Below are positions 9,610 through 20,884 of a stretch of 64,000 nucleotides of DNA, piece after piece. The translations under genes were made by a program, and so were the position numbers. The notes below the pieces were generated by a model. That model was not told the origin of the DNA, searched no databases, and was given only the letters and a program-made list of their open reading frames with translations. Every line of letters starts with the position of its first letter. Positions within the stretch are counted from its first letter, which is position 1. The stretch lies in NCBI RefSeq assembly GCF_027596085.1, contig NC_072458.1:20827851-20891850 (forward strand), read 5' to 3'. The stretch comes from Anoplopoma fimbria (lineage: Eukaryota > Chordata > Actinopteri > Perciformes > Anoplopomatidae).

Positions 9610-10854
9610 CGAGTGCGTGTTAGATAGAGAGAAGATGAAAGACTGAAGGTGACAGATGTCAGTAGCCTGACGATGAGGAACATGATAAGCAGCCCTCCTG
9701 TCATTCAGATGTACAGACCATGACATCCATCTAGCCAGCAGTTCAAAACACGCAGTTGTACAAGCAAAGTCCAGTCTGTCTGTGGAAAAACTAAAAATAA
9801 ACGAGGGTCAAAACCTCCACCGACTCCGGAAATAAACCTTTCAAAAAGGCTTCTCTTCGCTCAGATATGTATTTGTTCATTTAGTTCTGCAAAAGAAATA
9901 ATTCTGAAAGAGTCATGGAGATAAATGGAATTCAAAGGGAACCTTGTAGCGCATTCTTTTTCCACGACTGGGAGATTAGGAGGTCGGGACCTGTTCATTT
10001 TAGCTCCTTTCTGTTTCCGCTGAGGCAGGGTAGGACGGTTTCTGAGCCAAATGAATCATCAGGAAACCGCAGAGCAAAATATGGCATTTAGGGGAGTTTT
10101 CTTTTCATGCTCACACAAGAGGAACTGATGTGCTTTATGGAGCAGTACATCAAAATATTGAGGTAGCAGCATGGTATCGAGTGACAGCCACCACTGCAGC
10201 TGTAACATTAAGCCTCTATGCGTGTATGTCAAATGTGATCATATTGTGCTTTGAGTAAATCAATATGATCAACAGTGTCTTACACAAGTGCTCTGCTAAA
10301 GGTTGGTTTAAATATAACTGCTGTGTGGAATCAATGAAACAGGGAGCAAATCAGAAGCCTGTTTAAAACAGTGTCGTGAAATTTGACAATTTGAGATGTA
10401 CATTTTATAACAAATCAAAGGCATTGTCACATTTTTTCAGCCCAATCACTGTAAGTATATGGATGTATATCACATCTAATGCAGCTAATAAATCATTATT
10501 GAACTGTTCATTGTCTGTAAACGATGACGAACGTGATGAAGCAGTTTTTTTCGCTTGGTATTAAATAAAACACCATTTAAACAACGACGATTGCATTCGA
10601 TAAGTGAGACTACGATACGTGAATTTTTTGACAAAAACAACAGCATTTGTTGTTCCTAAAATGCTTAAAATGATCTAGGTTTACGTTTTATGCTTATGAA
10701 AGCAAACTCTTGGACGTGTGAATCATGACTAATAATAAGTTGGATATTTTCTTTTGTAATATTTTACCAAAAAGTCCCACTATTGCTTCGAGGTCAGGGA
10801 AAGTTAGCGCCTCACACCTGTCCTACTCCAACAAGCTTTGAGAGCTACCATGGA
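9610..10854. other. Unassigned unique stretch
   Basis: No repeat family or gene identified. A strong acceptor-like tract (CATTTTTTCAG ending near 10440) is followed after only 10 nt by a donor-like GTAAGTAT. That is too close for a normal exon, so I make no exon call. Confidence 0.45.
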
Positions 10855-11162
10855 GCCCACACTGTCACTAACTGCACTCCATGAATAAATATTGTCTATT
10901 TTTAGAAAAAACAAAAAAGCTAATTCTGATAGAAATCACCTGGTGATTTTGACAGAACATAATGAAATTAAGGAACAAAACTGTTACTGTAAAGCCTGTT
11001 GGGTCTGTATTTACTGTTACAATCAATAAAAAGCAAAAGCAGCATGTGTTGAATGAGAGTGTATGGCGCAAAGTTGGATTGTTGGAGCCTGTTCGGAACC
11101 AAAGCCAAAGTTAAGCTATGATTGGCCGGTCTGCTTTCGGGTGCAGGACTTAGTATAGGGTC
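10855..11162. mobile_element. MITE family B, left-truncated copy
   Basis: Shares GCCCACACTGTCACTAACT exactly with 56619-56637, ACTGTTACAATCA...AAAGCAAAAG with the same element, and a right terminus GCAGGACTTAGTATAGGGTCA (11142-11162) matching the inverted terminus of the complete copy at 56600-57045. The left terminal repeat is missing or eroded. Confidence 0.7.
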
Positions 11163-11963
11163 AATAGTCAGCATCGATTTCTTTTAATTCAAAATATTCC
11201 CAAAAGTTTTTGGCCAATGAGATGTTCAGACATTATGGTTTCACCTGCTAAGGACACATTTGAACATTGTTTAAGGTTTGAATGGGTCATTCTGGACTAA
11301 ATCAGTCAAATAAATTGTTCAATTAAAACAGTGCTAACACTCGATACAAATCAGAATTTAGGATTTATACGAGTAAATATCTTCATGCAAGCTTAATCAT
11401 TACTTCCTTCCTTTATCATTCCTGTTTTGCTTCTTCTGCAGAGCATCTGTGCATCCTTCTGGGTTGGCCCAAGCGAGCACATTGAGAACAGACTTGATGG
11501 AAAAAAAGGTCCTGCATCACACCCGTAATGTGTTCCCTCCCGGGCCAAACCAATGAACCAAAAAGCTGCTAAAGTGCATTTTTCTCAGAGAGGGAGCAGA
11601 TATCCTGCCCGCTGCAATAGATTTTCACTGTTTGCTTCCTCATCTTCCTCTTCTGTCCTCGATCGATTCGATCTACAACGTGTCCTGGAGGCATGCGAGA
11701 CCGTATACAACACACTATACACTGTATGTCAAGCCATCTGTGCAGGACGCAGAACAACTGTTATTCAGCCGAGACTGCAAAACAGCCACACATGCACACT
11801 CTCTCCCCCTATTATTTGTAATTCTCTCACACGCATGTGCTCTAAATCTCATCTCCTCCTACAATAAATGTATACATACACCTTTGTAATATCTCTTAGG
11901 CGGTAATTTTTTCTGCACCATAAAATGAGTCATTTGTCTCCTCTGTATTTTTCTCCCTCTCAG
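11163..11963. other. Unassigned unique stretch
   Basis: No repeat family identified. Plus and minus open frames overlap at 11550-11890 and neither is supported. The 3' side becomes pyrimidine-rich and leads into the acceptor-like tract of the exon candidate at 11964. Confidence 0.4.
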
Positions 11964-12046
11964 CCAGTGAGGAAGGAGGAGCATGCTGCAAGAGCACTGC
12001 TGCTGAGATTAAAACCTGATGGAGGGTGTCTGAGCAATGTGTGGAG
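11964..12046 (+). other. Candidate 83-bp coding exon
   Basis: The segment is preceded by a textbook acceptor, TTTTTCTCCCTCTCAG (11948-11963), and followed by GAG|GTGAGTGTG. Only frame 1 is open; it starts PVRKEEHAARALLLRLKPD and ends SNVW. The other two frames contain stops. No protein family was recognised. The donor merges with the following TG repeat, so GTGAGTGTG may be a chance product of that tract. No second exon was linked to it. Treat it as a testable prediction only. Confidence 0.25.
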
Positions 12047-12057
12047 GTGAGTGTGTG

Positions 12058-12058
<1 letters not shown>

Positions 12059-12124
<66 letters not shown>
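12059..12124. repeat. (TG)n microsatellite
   Basis: 33 pure TG units. Confidence 0.98.
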
Positions 12125-12125
<1 letters not shown>

Positions 12126-12130
12126 AAGAC

Positions 12131-12177
12131 AAAGAAAGAAAGAAAGGAAGGAAGGAAGGAGGGAGGGAGGGGGGGGG
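12131..12177. repeat. GAAA/GGAA/GGGA purine tract
   Basis: A tract that changes stepwise from AAAG through AAGG to AGGG units and ends in a G run. This graded pattern suggests replication slippage with successive A-to-G variants. It abuts the preceding TG tract with only six bases between. Confidence 0.9.
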
Positions 12178-12274
12178 ATTAAACCTGTATCTTGGGGTCT
12201 CTTTTCGATGTCAGGGAGGTGCTGGGGAGGAGGTGGGTTACTGCTGACAGGGCAGTCTCACTCTCATGATATGG

Positions 12275-12318
12275 ACACACACTCAACACATACTACACAC
12301 ACACTCAACACATACTAC
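12275..12318. repeat. 22-bp tandem duplication
   Basis: Two perfect copies of ACACACACTCAACACATACTAC (given by position 12275-12296 and 12297-12318), followed by a short AC run to 12329. Confidence 0.95.
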
Positions 12319-12451
12319 ACACACACACAGAGGCACCAGACTCTTCTTCTGCATTATTTATGAAATGCCGCCATTATCTCTTGTTTTACACCTTGCATCA
12401 GCGGAGGAGTGCCAGGAAAAGAGCCAGAGGTGTGGACATACAAGCACGCGT

Positions 12452-12453
<2 letters not shown>

Positions 12454-12482
<29 letters not shown>
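12454..12482. repeat. (GT)n microsatellite
   Basis: About 14 pure GT units. Confidence 0.97.
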
Positions 12483-12486
<4 letters not shown>

Positions 12487-13315
12487 AGGGAGAGTTAGGA
12501 AATGAACAAAGAAGGTAGAAAACATGTTGCCATCAAAGGACGAGAGAGGCAGGTGGATACAATATGTAACAGTCAGAGCGGGGGAGCAAAGAACAGGCCG
12601 ACGTACCTGAAGTCTTACTGCGACGTTGTAGAAAAAAGATACAAGACAGAAAAAAAAATACAAAAAGTTTCATTAGTAGTGGCATCTGTGTTCATCTAGC
12701 GACAAAGTTTGCACGACAGAAAGACAAGTGTGTGGGATGGAGGGTGTGGGTGGGGTTTAGTTGTGGAAACTACTCTAAAAACAGAAGAGAAATAATAGAA
12801 TGTCTGTTACAACAGAACAAGGAGGACAGTGAGGAGGCCGTGACATTCATAGTCATTGTGACAATAAAACAACAACAAAAAGATGGCATCACACTCACTG
12901 TTGTACTAGTTGTTCATAGTTTGTACAAAATACAGATGTTTTCAGGCACGATTCTGATCCAGAAACTTGAACTTTCGTGAACAAAAACATGCATTTTTCA
13001 TTATTAAATGAACAGCCGTATACTAGTAACCCTGTATGGTCGTGATATGATTGCTGTATTTGTCGTATGGCCTCGTTGAGGTTGAGCCCTTTGCAAAACA
13101 TGAACAAATACATGCAGAGAATGAAGGTTATTTTATTATCTGGTTTGACAGATTTGTGAAAGAAGCTTGTGAAATATTGCTTAACATATTAGACTGTGGA
13201 GGAGTGACGCCGCGGTACTTAAACATTGTATACGGCTCTGGTCGCTGTAGCAACCTGTCAATAAGAAGGTAGCCTTGCCCCAAAGCATATTTTCCTTTAT
13301 CGTCTATTTGACTCT
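12483..13315. other. Unassigned unique stretch
   Basis: No gene or recognised repeat. A good minus-strand donor (CAG|GTACGT at about 12601-12606) has no convincing partner acceptor at a sensible distance. Confidence 0.4.
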
Positions 13316-13456
13316 AAATGGACCATTATTTAATAAATGAACATCATTCTGTGTTGAAGAAAATTGTATTATTTTTAGTTCAGAATGTTTTAACAAAACG
13401 CAAATGAGACCATAAACTCTTTAAATGGACCATTATTTAATAAATGAACATCATTC
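13316..13456. repeat. 34-bp exact direct repeat pair
   Basis: The 34-bp segment at 13316-13349 recurs without a mismatch at 13423-13456 (it begins AAATGGACCATTATTTAA). The period is 107 bp, and the intervening DNA is not itself duplicated. This indicates a recent local duplication or gene-conversion event. Confidence 0.93.
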
Positions 13457-13600
13457 AATTTGTATTGAGGGAATAAATAAATAGAGAAGTAGAGTCATTT
13501 TTTGATAGACTCCTATACAATCAGACTGTTGGCAACCAGAGGAGTCGCCCCCTGCTGGCCATTAAACAGAATGCATGTAAATGTGGAAACGTAAAAGCAG
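13457..13600 (+). repeat. Dispersed repeat family C, other end
   Basis: Contains CTATACAATCAGACT and GGAGTCGCCCCCTGCTGG (about 13541-13558), which I recall as the hallmark of an abundant teleost repeat whose opposite end resembles 8395-8530. The segment 13369-13387 is identical over 19 nt to 15223-15241, which belongs to another fragment, so the region is chimeric. Confidence 0.55.
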
Positions 13601-13990
13601 GTAGGTGCATAGACTTGCTGAGTCCTGATCCAGCTGATCCAGCTCTATCAGAGGCATTTCTGATTACTGGTACTGGAACAAATCTAGTACAAAATCAATG
13701 AAATTTGTATAACAAGCCGTACATCCTGCGCCAAACTGATTTGGAATACAATTACACTCATGGTCATGAAAGAAATGTCGGATTTGACGCAGCTTATTGT
13801 TCTAATACACACTGAAATTTTTTTAAGATTGCTGTAATTCATAGTCTCATAAATTAAGATGCCCCATTGATGGTCTTTTCATATCTGGAAAGTCAAAATC
13901 ATCATCACATTTATTATATTATATGTTATTAAGAGAAATAAAGAGAACTCTCACTCTACACTTATGTTGACGGCTGTACAATTATAGCCT
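13601..13990. other. Unassigned AT-rich stretch
   Basis: A local duplication GATCCAGCTGATCCAGCTC lies near 13627. Nothing else was recognised. Confidence 0.4.
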
Positions 13991-14830
13991 ATTTCTGATG
14001 AGGTAATTGAGGCTTCGTGTTCATGAAACCACTGCTGAATTTATTTTTTTACGATGTGTCTCTGCAGTCCTGCCATTCGTAGTCTCTGTGGAGCTCCTGT
14101 ACTACATATATGGAAACTTTGCTCACTGGTTATGAGGACGCTCAGCTATTCTGGTGGTCTATGTAGTTCACTAAACTCAATAAGAGACCTCAGTGCCATT
14201 TCTGTTGAAAGAAAAACTGGCGTTCTCGACAGTGTCTACATGTGCCAGTGTGAGTTGGGTTGACGAACAGCGACACACTGTCTCTTTATGCAGTTTCCAT
14301 TACCAGCTATGCTAGCCATGTTTAGCTTGTTCCATAATGTATCTTGTATATTTAAATATAGTGCCATCTTTTCTCAGTTGGAAATGTTTTTCTTCAGTGC
14401 ATCTTCGAGAAAAGTTTGGAGCCCCCCTCCTCTGTGTTGGCATCAGTAACACAGTCTAACGAAAAACAGTACACGGTGAAACTCTCCAGCACAGTGACTC
14501 ACTTTCTGCTGGCACTGTCGGGAAACTGGAGCACTGATACTACCAGTTGGCTCCCGGCGGCTCAGTCTAGCAGCGCTGCTCCTGGAAGCCAAGTGCTAGT
14601 CTGACAATCTGCCTCGTTTTGTTGTTAATTTCCTCACAGGTGGACTCATAGCTAACACTAATCCCCCTCCGACACTGACAACACGTCATGTAAAAGTAAT
14701 CCACAATGTCCACTGTGTATATAAGGAATTAATTTTGGCTGTCCACTGACTGAGCAGCAGCGACGCCCCCATAGGCGTCCGGATGACGGGGAAACTTATC
14801 TGAGCCAAACTTGTTTCTCCACCATCCAAT
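13991..14830. repeat. Possible dispersed repeat of unknown family
   Basis: A region of mixed composition with repeat-like phrases (GCTATGCTAGCCATGTTTAGC, CTCCCGGCGGCTCAGTC) and two plus-strand open frames (14054-14263, 14416-14604). A strong acceptor-like TTTCCTCACAG occurs at 14629-14639. I suspect a teleost interspersed repeat but cannot name it or find its ends; a decayed transcribed region is the alternative. Confidence 0.25.
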
Positions 14831-15110
14831 AATGTCAGAAAATGTCAGTGCATAGTGGAGTTGCTGTGCACTAAGCTGCTTGTGATATAGGGAGTATGAC
14901 TGTTGTAGACAAGCAATTTATATGGGATTGAAGCAAATTCTCAGTTTTTTTAAAAAATTTCTATATTTTTGTATGACTGCTGACATCTTTTTTCAAGCGT
15001 CTAAATATCACTATATGTTCCAATGCATCTTTATTCTGACATGATGTGCAAAACCAGTGTTGTCATGGAGTACACTTGGTTATATCATGACTTATGTTAT
15101 TTTATACTGT
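14831..15110. other. Unassigned AT-rich stretch
   Basis: No recognised feature. Confidence 0.4.
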
Positions 15111-15290
15111 CGCTTTAAAGGGCCAGTTTGTAGCATTATGAGGATCTTATAGCAGAAATTAAACATTATATTCATAACTATGTTTTCATCAATGTAATCA
15201 TCTGAATCTAAGAATTATTGTGTTATTTTTAGTTCAGAATGAGCTCTTCAAATCTACAATAATTCCAACTTTTTTAACAGTTTTAACAAA
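15111..15290 (+). repeat. Dispersed repeat family D fragment
   Basis: Begins TTTAAAGGGCCAGTTTGTAG and continues ATATTCATAACTATGTTTTC, phrases I recall from a common fish short repeat. A 19-nt piece (15223-15241) is identical to 13369-13387. Ends are not precisely definable. Confidence 0.5.
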
Positions 15291-15560
15291 GTAGTTCAAC
15301 ATTTTGGGAATTAGCTTTTTCATTAACTAACAAGTGTAAGAGGATAAGATCGGTACAACTCAAAGCTTGTCTGTACATTCAGTACAGTAGAGCCAGGAGC
15401 TAATTAGCTTAGCTTAGCTTAGCATAAAAACAGAAAGCAATGGGAAACAGCTAACCAGGGTCTAACTTCAGTGTCTGAAGTGGAACATGTGTGACGACAA
15501 GACTTGAGGAAGTACCACACCTGCTAGAAGGACAAAGTAACCGTACATAACACCCCGTAA
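15291..15560 (+). repeat. Dispersed repeat family E (TTAGCTTAGC type), copy 1
   Basis: Contains TTCAACATTTTGGGAATTAG, then TTAGCTTAGCTTAGCTTAGC (15404-15423) and ATAAAAACAGAAAGCAATGGG. Four copies occur in this window (also 25243-25400, 36548-37010 and, inverted, 37290-37480). The three tandem TTAGC units distinguish this copy. Confidence 0.65.
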
Positions 15561-16535
15561 AACGACAACTAGTTTTTACATTCCTTTTTCTTTAGAAAGA
15601 TAAAACAAACCAGATCCAAAATGCTATTTAGTGAACTTTAAATGACCTTATATGCAAATTCTTTGAACATTGGGGAAAGCCAGATTGGCTGTTTCCTCCA
15701 GCTTCCACTTATGCTAAACTAATGAAACGGCTCCAGGCTCTAGCTTCATACATGATCTAGAGGCATGAGAATGGTATTGACCTTGTTGTATGAATTGGCA
15801 AAATAGTGAATAAGTATGAAATTATTCCTTCAAAATGAGCTTTTGATCTTATGTGATGTTGTATAGACTGAATAAATACTGCTGAAATGATGCACAAAAG
15901 CATCATTTGAAAAAAAGCAAAGCCCAGAGTCTTTTTTTACAACACAAAAGGATGTTTGATTCCTCTACACGGCGGAGACACTTAGAAGCAATCAGTATCT
16001 CTTCCAACACTTATTTACCTTATTTTCAGAGTGAAAGAGAGGAAGCAAACTCCAGACCTCCTTTGGCCCAGAGCAATACTCTTAAAAGATCTACGACACC
16101 AACATTTCCCCCCTCCACCACTGATTTGTGATTCTTGTATCTGGCAACCTCTACTTCTCCCAGGGGAACTGTGCACTGCCTTCTGTTTTCCTAGCTGGAC
16201 AAATAAACACTTGTAAAACAGAAATCCCAAACCTCCCTGGCTGTGTGCGAAGCAAACTAAACAAAAGGAGCTAACGGCAGCGCTTTGTAATAAACTACCG
16301 AGCAGGAGTCAAGGGCCAGATGAAAGACGGAGATACTCAGATTAAAGCAAGAGACGGAAAAAAAAAAGATGAAACGGCGATTGCAGAGCAGAGGGCTATT
16401 ACCCGTGTGAATCTGTAGACCTTCTGGGGACGGACGGACACTCGGAGGACGGCGTCCATTAGAGAAAAACACCCAGTGGAAACTGTCATTTTAACTTAGC
16501 ATCCGCATGGTGGAACAAAGAGAGACAAAAAGGAC
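15561..16535. other. Unassigned stretch
   Basis: No recognised gene. Open frames on both strands overlap between 15907 and 16230 and have no splice support. The sequence becomes purine-rich near 16320-16380. Confidence 0.4.
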
Positions 16536-16561
16536 AGAGAGAGAGAGAGAGAGAGAGAGAG
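16536..16561. repeat. (GA)n microsatellite
   Basis: 13 pure units. Confidence 0.97.
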
Positions 16562-16639
16562 CAGAGGAAAAAGCTTAACAAGGTCAACAAAGCATTTGAG
16601 GGATGCTCGACCTCTCATAGTTCTGCGAAACAGCACACT

Positions 16640-16640
<1 letters not shown>

Positions 16641-16722
<82 letters not shown>
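16641..16722. repeat. (AC)n microsatellite, 41 units
   Basis: An 82-bp pure tract. Together with 16536-16561 it creates two long VCVC/SLSL minus-strand frames that are artefacts. Confidence 0.98.
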
Positions 16723-16724
<2 letters not shown>

Positions 16725-17317
16725 CGCAACATCTCAGTATGCGATGAGACATGACAGTGGCCAAAGGGAGATTGTTTGAGGCGACCAGTTTGACAGCTTC
16801 TTCTCTCCATTCTGACATGATATAATGTGAATACATCACTAGAAGCATGAATATTTTACCAGGAATACGACCTGCTTTCTCTGGCTGCAGACATCACACC
16901 ACAGTATCACTTTACAGCACCGCCTATGAAATAAACCTCACCTGGGAGGAAGGCACAGTCAAATACTTACAGTACCCCCCCCCCTATAATGTAGCTTTTA
17001 CCCAAAAAGTGCACTCTAAAAGGTCATCTCCTTCCAGTGTCTGCAGAAGGTGTAAGCTGTCTCATCAGTGAGAGAGAATGGAGAAATTTAACACACCAGG
17101 AGGGAAATTCTCAACCCCAAATCTCAAAAATGCTCTACGCTCTTATATTATTTATAAATGACTTTATTTCAGAAATAACACAAGAAGCCGCGCTGCTTTA
17201 GAATTTGTTCCAAGGCAAAATGTTTAATTATTTATAGGCCAGACTAAATACATTTTACCTCACGTCCATCCGAGAGTACAACTTTTACTTTTTTGGTTAG
17301 CGGCCTTTTCATCTTAA
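16723..17317. other. Unassigned unique stretch
   Basis: C8-9 run near 16976-16984. A plus open frame at 16847-17071 crosses it without exon signals. Confidence 0.4.
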
Positions 17318-17337
17318 GATAGATAGATAGATAGATA
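17318..17337. repeat. (GATA)n microsatellite
   Basis: Five GATA units followed by a T-rich tract. Confidence 0.95.
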
Positions 17338-17703
17338 TTTTTTTATTTTCGTGTCATGCACAGAACGTGCCCAACCCTCATGGGTTTACAAGACACCAAC
17401 AATACAGCTGCAGTGGATCTTAAAGAGCACACTTAAGTTCCCAGAATGCAGTGCCTGTGAGCACCTGGGCTTTTAAAGAATAAAAGACCTTTGAGGCGCT
17501 CCAATTTTATTTTATTTTATAAGCACTGTGAATTTGACAACCCTGAAAATAGCGAAGCACATTTTAATCTCCTTTAAAAGTCAGTGTTGAACTTAACTCT
17601 TTTTGAATTTTTCTCCAACAGCTTAATTTCAGGAGAATCAAGACCACCATAGAAGAAAAAAACAGTTACTGGAGCTTCTACATCTGTCTTCTACTCTCAA
17701 TTA
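17338..17703. other. Unassigned AT-rich stretch
   Basis: Short TTTTA repeats near 17504-17520. No gene or known family. Confidence 0.4.
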
Positions 17704-17830
17704 AAAGGTGCCCTGTGGAGTTTTGATAACAGAAGTTTTGTTTGCATTCATTGTTTCTCACCAAAGGATGCTGTGAAGTCGATCTTGAAATATTTGAAAT
17801 CTCACCATGTTTTCTTACATTCGAGTTTGT
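17704..17830 (+). repeat. Dispersed repeat family F fragment
   Basis: Begins AAAGGTGCCCTGTGGAGTTT, which I recall as the end of a common fish short repeat. A reverse-oriented remnant (AACTCCACAGGGCTCCTTCA) is at about 32042-32061. Confidence 0.45.
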
Positions 17831-18515
17831 TGAAAGTTAGTATCAGACGCCAAAGGGCACTTTTCTAAGCATCAGTATTTGATGCATTTGCAGTGAGACT
17901 GAGTTCAAGGGTTTCTGTTTCTTTCCAGAAGAAAAAAAACCAATTTCAGTGTTGGCTGACTTGGCTGTATTGCCAATGGAGCCGGCTACATAGCGAGAAC
18001 GCACATAGTCGACACGGAAGCAATTCTTCCGTGCTGCATCCAAACAAATCACCCCAAAACCCCCCCAAAAAAACACCACGAGCCACGAAAGCCAGCGCAG
18101 GTCCAAAGTAACAAAAGTGGATTCTGTAATCCATCCAAGCTGGCTGAAAGGAGCATCAGCATGCAGCGGAGCCTGGAGGGAATGAAGCCTATCTGGTCTC
18201 CTAACACAAACATGATGGGATCTGTTTGGCCACGGATTGCTAGAGGCGATGGAATACCAATGGCTTAACACACACTTTTACACACATGCGTGCTCTGAAT
18301 CTAGAATGACACACACACAATTCTTTTTGGGGCAGAAGCGCATGTTTGTGATGCACAAGCACGGACAAACACACGTTGACTGATGGCTTGTGAGGGCTCT
18401 CTCTAACGCACTTTGCATTTCAGCTCAAAGGGGTCATTGTACACCCCGGAGAATCATCTGCTCTTCTGGAGTCCTTTAACTCTTATTGACAAACTCATGC
18501 AGCCCAGAGAGAGTG
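17831..18515. other. Unassigned stretch
   Basis: The 142-codon minus open frame (17843-18271) has no recognisable domain or splice support. A small perfect hairpin CACGGAAG-CAATT-CTTCCGTG lies at about 18014-18034. Confidence 0.4.
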
Positions 18516-18624
<109 letters not shown>

Positions 18625-18705
18625 GCACATGACACATGACACATAAAAAAATGCAACAACACAAAAAATGTATACATACATCTACATCATAAGCACATGT
18701 CTAAG

Positions 18706-18730
18706 CACACACACACACACACACACACAC
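18706..18730. repeat. (CA)n microsatellite, short
   Basis: 12 pure units. Confidence 0.97.
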
Positions 18731-18769
18731 TGGAAACATTACTGTACAGTCACATTGTTGAAGTGGAGT

Positions 18770-18900
18770 CTCTGCCAGGCCCTAAATTGGCATTTGAATA
18801 TGCTAATGATTCAGCTGGAAGCAATTTAGAGAGGAGGGGAGCATTAATGTGAAGTACCTCACCCCCTCTAACCGGGCAGCCATGCTCAGAGCGACACAAT
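18770..18900. promoter_or_regulatory. Candidate conserved non-coding block
   Basis: Unique sequence containing CCTAAATTGGCATTTG and an octamer-like ATGCTAAT at 18800-18807 followed by GATTCAGCTGG (E-box CAGCTG). The clustering is enhancer-like, but conservation was not tested. Confidence 0.25.
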
Positions 18901-18930
18901 TACACTTATCACACACGCCTTAACACCACA

Positions 18931-18949
18931 ACACACACACACACACACA
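18931..18949. repeat. (AC)n microsatellite, short
   Basis: Nine pure units. Confidence 0.95.
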
Positions 18950-19463
18950 TAGTGACAGCCACATTCACACAAGAGTCCCATTCAGACCTGTCAAATTGAC
19001 GTCTCTCACCGTGGAACACTTTGGCTAAATGAGCTTAAGTGAATGAGAAATGCAACAGAGGGGAAGAAATAATGATCCTTTTGTAGCGCGATTATTCTGT
19101 GAGAGGTTTGGAGAATCGTGCGGGAATGGCACGCACACACACATACACTTGTTTGAATATACAATATTCACTGCTCCTGTATCAAGTCAACACATATACA
19201 GAATGACACAATAGTGACAAACAGCTGATGTAAAACGCAAGTTCTTGACTGAAATACTGAGCTTTTTTTTTTGTATAGCGTTGAGAGGCTCGTTTTTGAA
19301 TTACTTTGAGTTTTTATGCAACAAACTCTGTTCATAATTTATGATCCAGCAAGTTCTGGTCATGAAACAGACAGATCTACAGTGAGAAAAACATGACAGC
19401 GCTGACGCAAAGCAAGGGACAAGGCCTGAAATAAACAACCGTCTTCATAGCTTAAAGGCTTAC
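18950..19463. other. Unassigned unique stretch, partly enhancer-like
   Basis: Between 18975 and 19130 the DNA is unique with AAATGAGC, AATAATGATCC and GCGATTATTC motifs, similar in character to the block at 18770. The remainder holds a T run (19263-19272) and no recognised feature. Confidence 0.3.
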
Positions 19464-19510
19464 ACATATATATATATATATATATATCTTTTTTTTTTTT
19501 TTTTTTTTTT
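19464..19510. repeat. Compound (TA)n-T(22) tract
   Basis: CACATATATA... of about 11 TA units, then C, then about 22 T residues. The poly(T) could be the reverse of a retroposon poly(A) tail, but no body was recognised. Confidence 0.93.
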
Positions 19511-19699
19511 ACTTTGCTCACAACACTGCACTGATGCGCCCTGGGAAGTGAGGTTCAACACTCCATGTTTTTGCATAAGATTGGGAAACGTTTCATAAGC
19601 AGTTAGTAAAGACATAATTAGAGCTGAAAGATTATGTAAATAAGACTGTTGTCGTATTGGCATAGAGAACAAAACCTGAGTGGCCTTGGCTCGAAACAT

Positions 19700-19702
<3 letters not shown>
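19511..19702. other. Unassigned stretch
   Basis: No recognised feature. Confidence 0.4.

Positions 19703-19760
<58 letters not shown>
19703..19760. repeat. (CA)n microsatellite, 29 units
   Basis: Pure tract followed by TAGTATATATATAGTACTA, a small palindromic AT segment. Confidence 0.98.
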
Positions 19761-19763
<3 letters not shown>

Positions 19764-20884
19764 TATATATATAGTACTATTACTCCGAAGGGACCGTATA
19801 ATTGGCTGCAGAGCCAGAGACCCCGTTGGCTGCTCATTAGCAGCTGTGGGTGACGTGTGTGTGTGTGCGTGCAAGCCCGTGCATTCCTACCAAACGTGCA
19901 CGCCCACGCGTTGGATCAAAATGCATGTCACGTCACATTCATGTGCGTCAGTGATCATCTCTTTTGATGCTCTCCTACACAGGCATGTTTTATTGCATTG
20001 TCTCCCGTACGTAGAGACGCAGCTCCAGCTAGTGCAATGTGTTTGTGTTACTGAGTGTTTATTCTCATTTCTACTCAGTGTTGTAGTAGTGTGTGTGTTT
20101 TTTCTCCCTCCCGGAGAGGATAATATGGGGTAATCTCACAGCATTAGGGAGCCCTATGGTTAAGTTGGAGAGCTCTCCTCACTATTGCAGCTCACAGTGG
20201 AGATGAACCACCGACCACCACTGCAAACATGTTTTTTTTCTTCTTCGCATAATAAAACCCTTACGCCCTCTCAAACAGAGAATTCATCTCTCAATCAAAC
20301 AGAGAACCAGAACAAAAAAAGAAAGCACCTTTCATAATGTTGTCTTTTGATGAGCTCCTCTACTCAGGCAGATAGCGAATAGATGTCAAGTGTTTCATCT
20401 TTTGCATTTATTTCCCAATATTGCAACTCCTCTCTTGAAAAGGAAAGCTGAGAAAAATACCATCTTTTAATATTTGGATGCTTTTGAACGCTTCCTTTGA
20501 GTCACACAGAGGCTGATAAAAAATAAAAAAGACTGGGAGTTTGAGAGTAACTGGATACTGCCGGCTGAGTGCCAGAGCCACGGCAGAATGAATGGAGCCA
20601 AGGCCTGCTCATCGATTCCTCGGGGTTGGGCAACCATCAAGGGCACCACTGGAGTTGTTTGTTATGTGTCAAACTGCATACTGGATGCAGTTCGTAGTCA
20701 TGGAGCACAATTTCAAATTGGTCCTGACCTTTTCCAGCAAAAGTTTCTCAGAGTGAGCCGGAATCATGTGCCGACCTGAACAGCTGAATAAGAATCAAGG
20801 TGCAGCTCCGGTTCAAGGACAAACACCTTATCGCTCACACTGTGCTCCTTTGTTCCAGTGTTTGTCCTGCATTGGAACATTTGC
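19761..20884. other. Unassigned stretch
   Basis: Several short plus frames (19846-20133, 20588-20779) with no recognisable product or splice support. Confidence 0.4.

Noticed and set aside
14054..14604. Two plus open frames as exons of one gene
   Set aside because: The surrounding sequence looks like an interspersed repeat and the frames lack consistent acceptor and donor pairs.
15404..15423. Telomere-like TTAGC repeats
   Set aside because: The unit is TTAGC, not TTAGGG, and it recurs inside a dispersed repeat in four places.
17843..18271. 142-codon minus open frame
   Set aside because: No known motif, tryptophan-rich and irregular composition, overlapped by a plus frame; unlikely to be coding.
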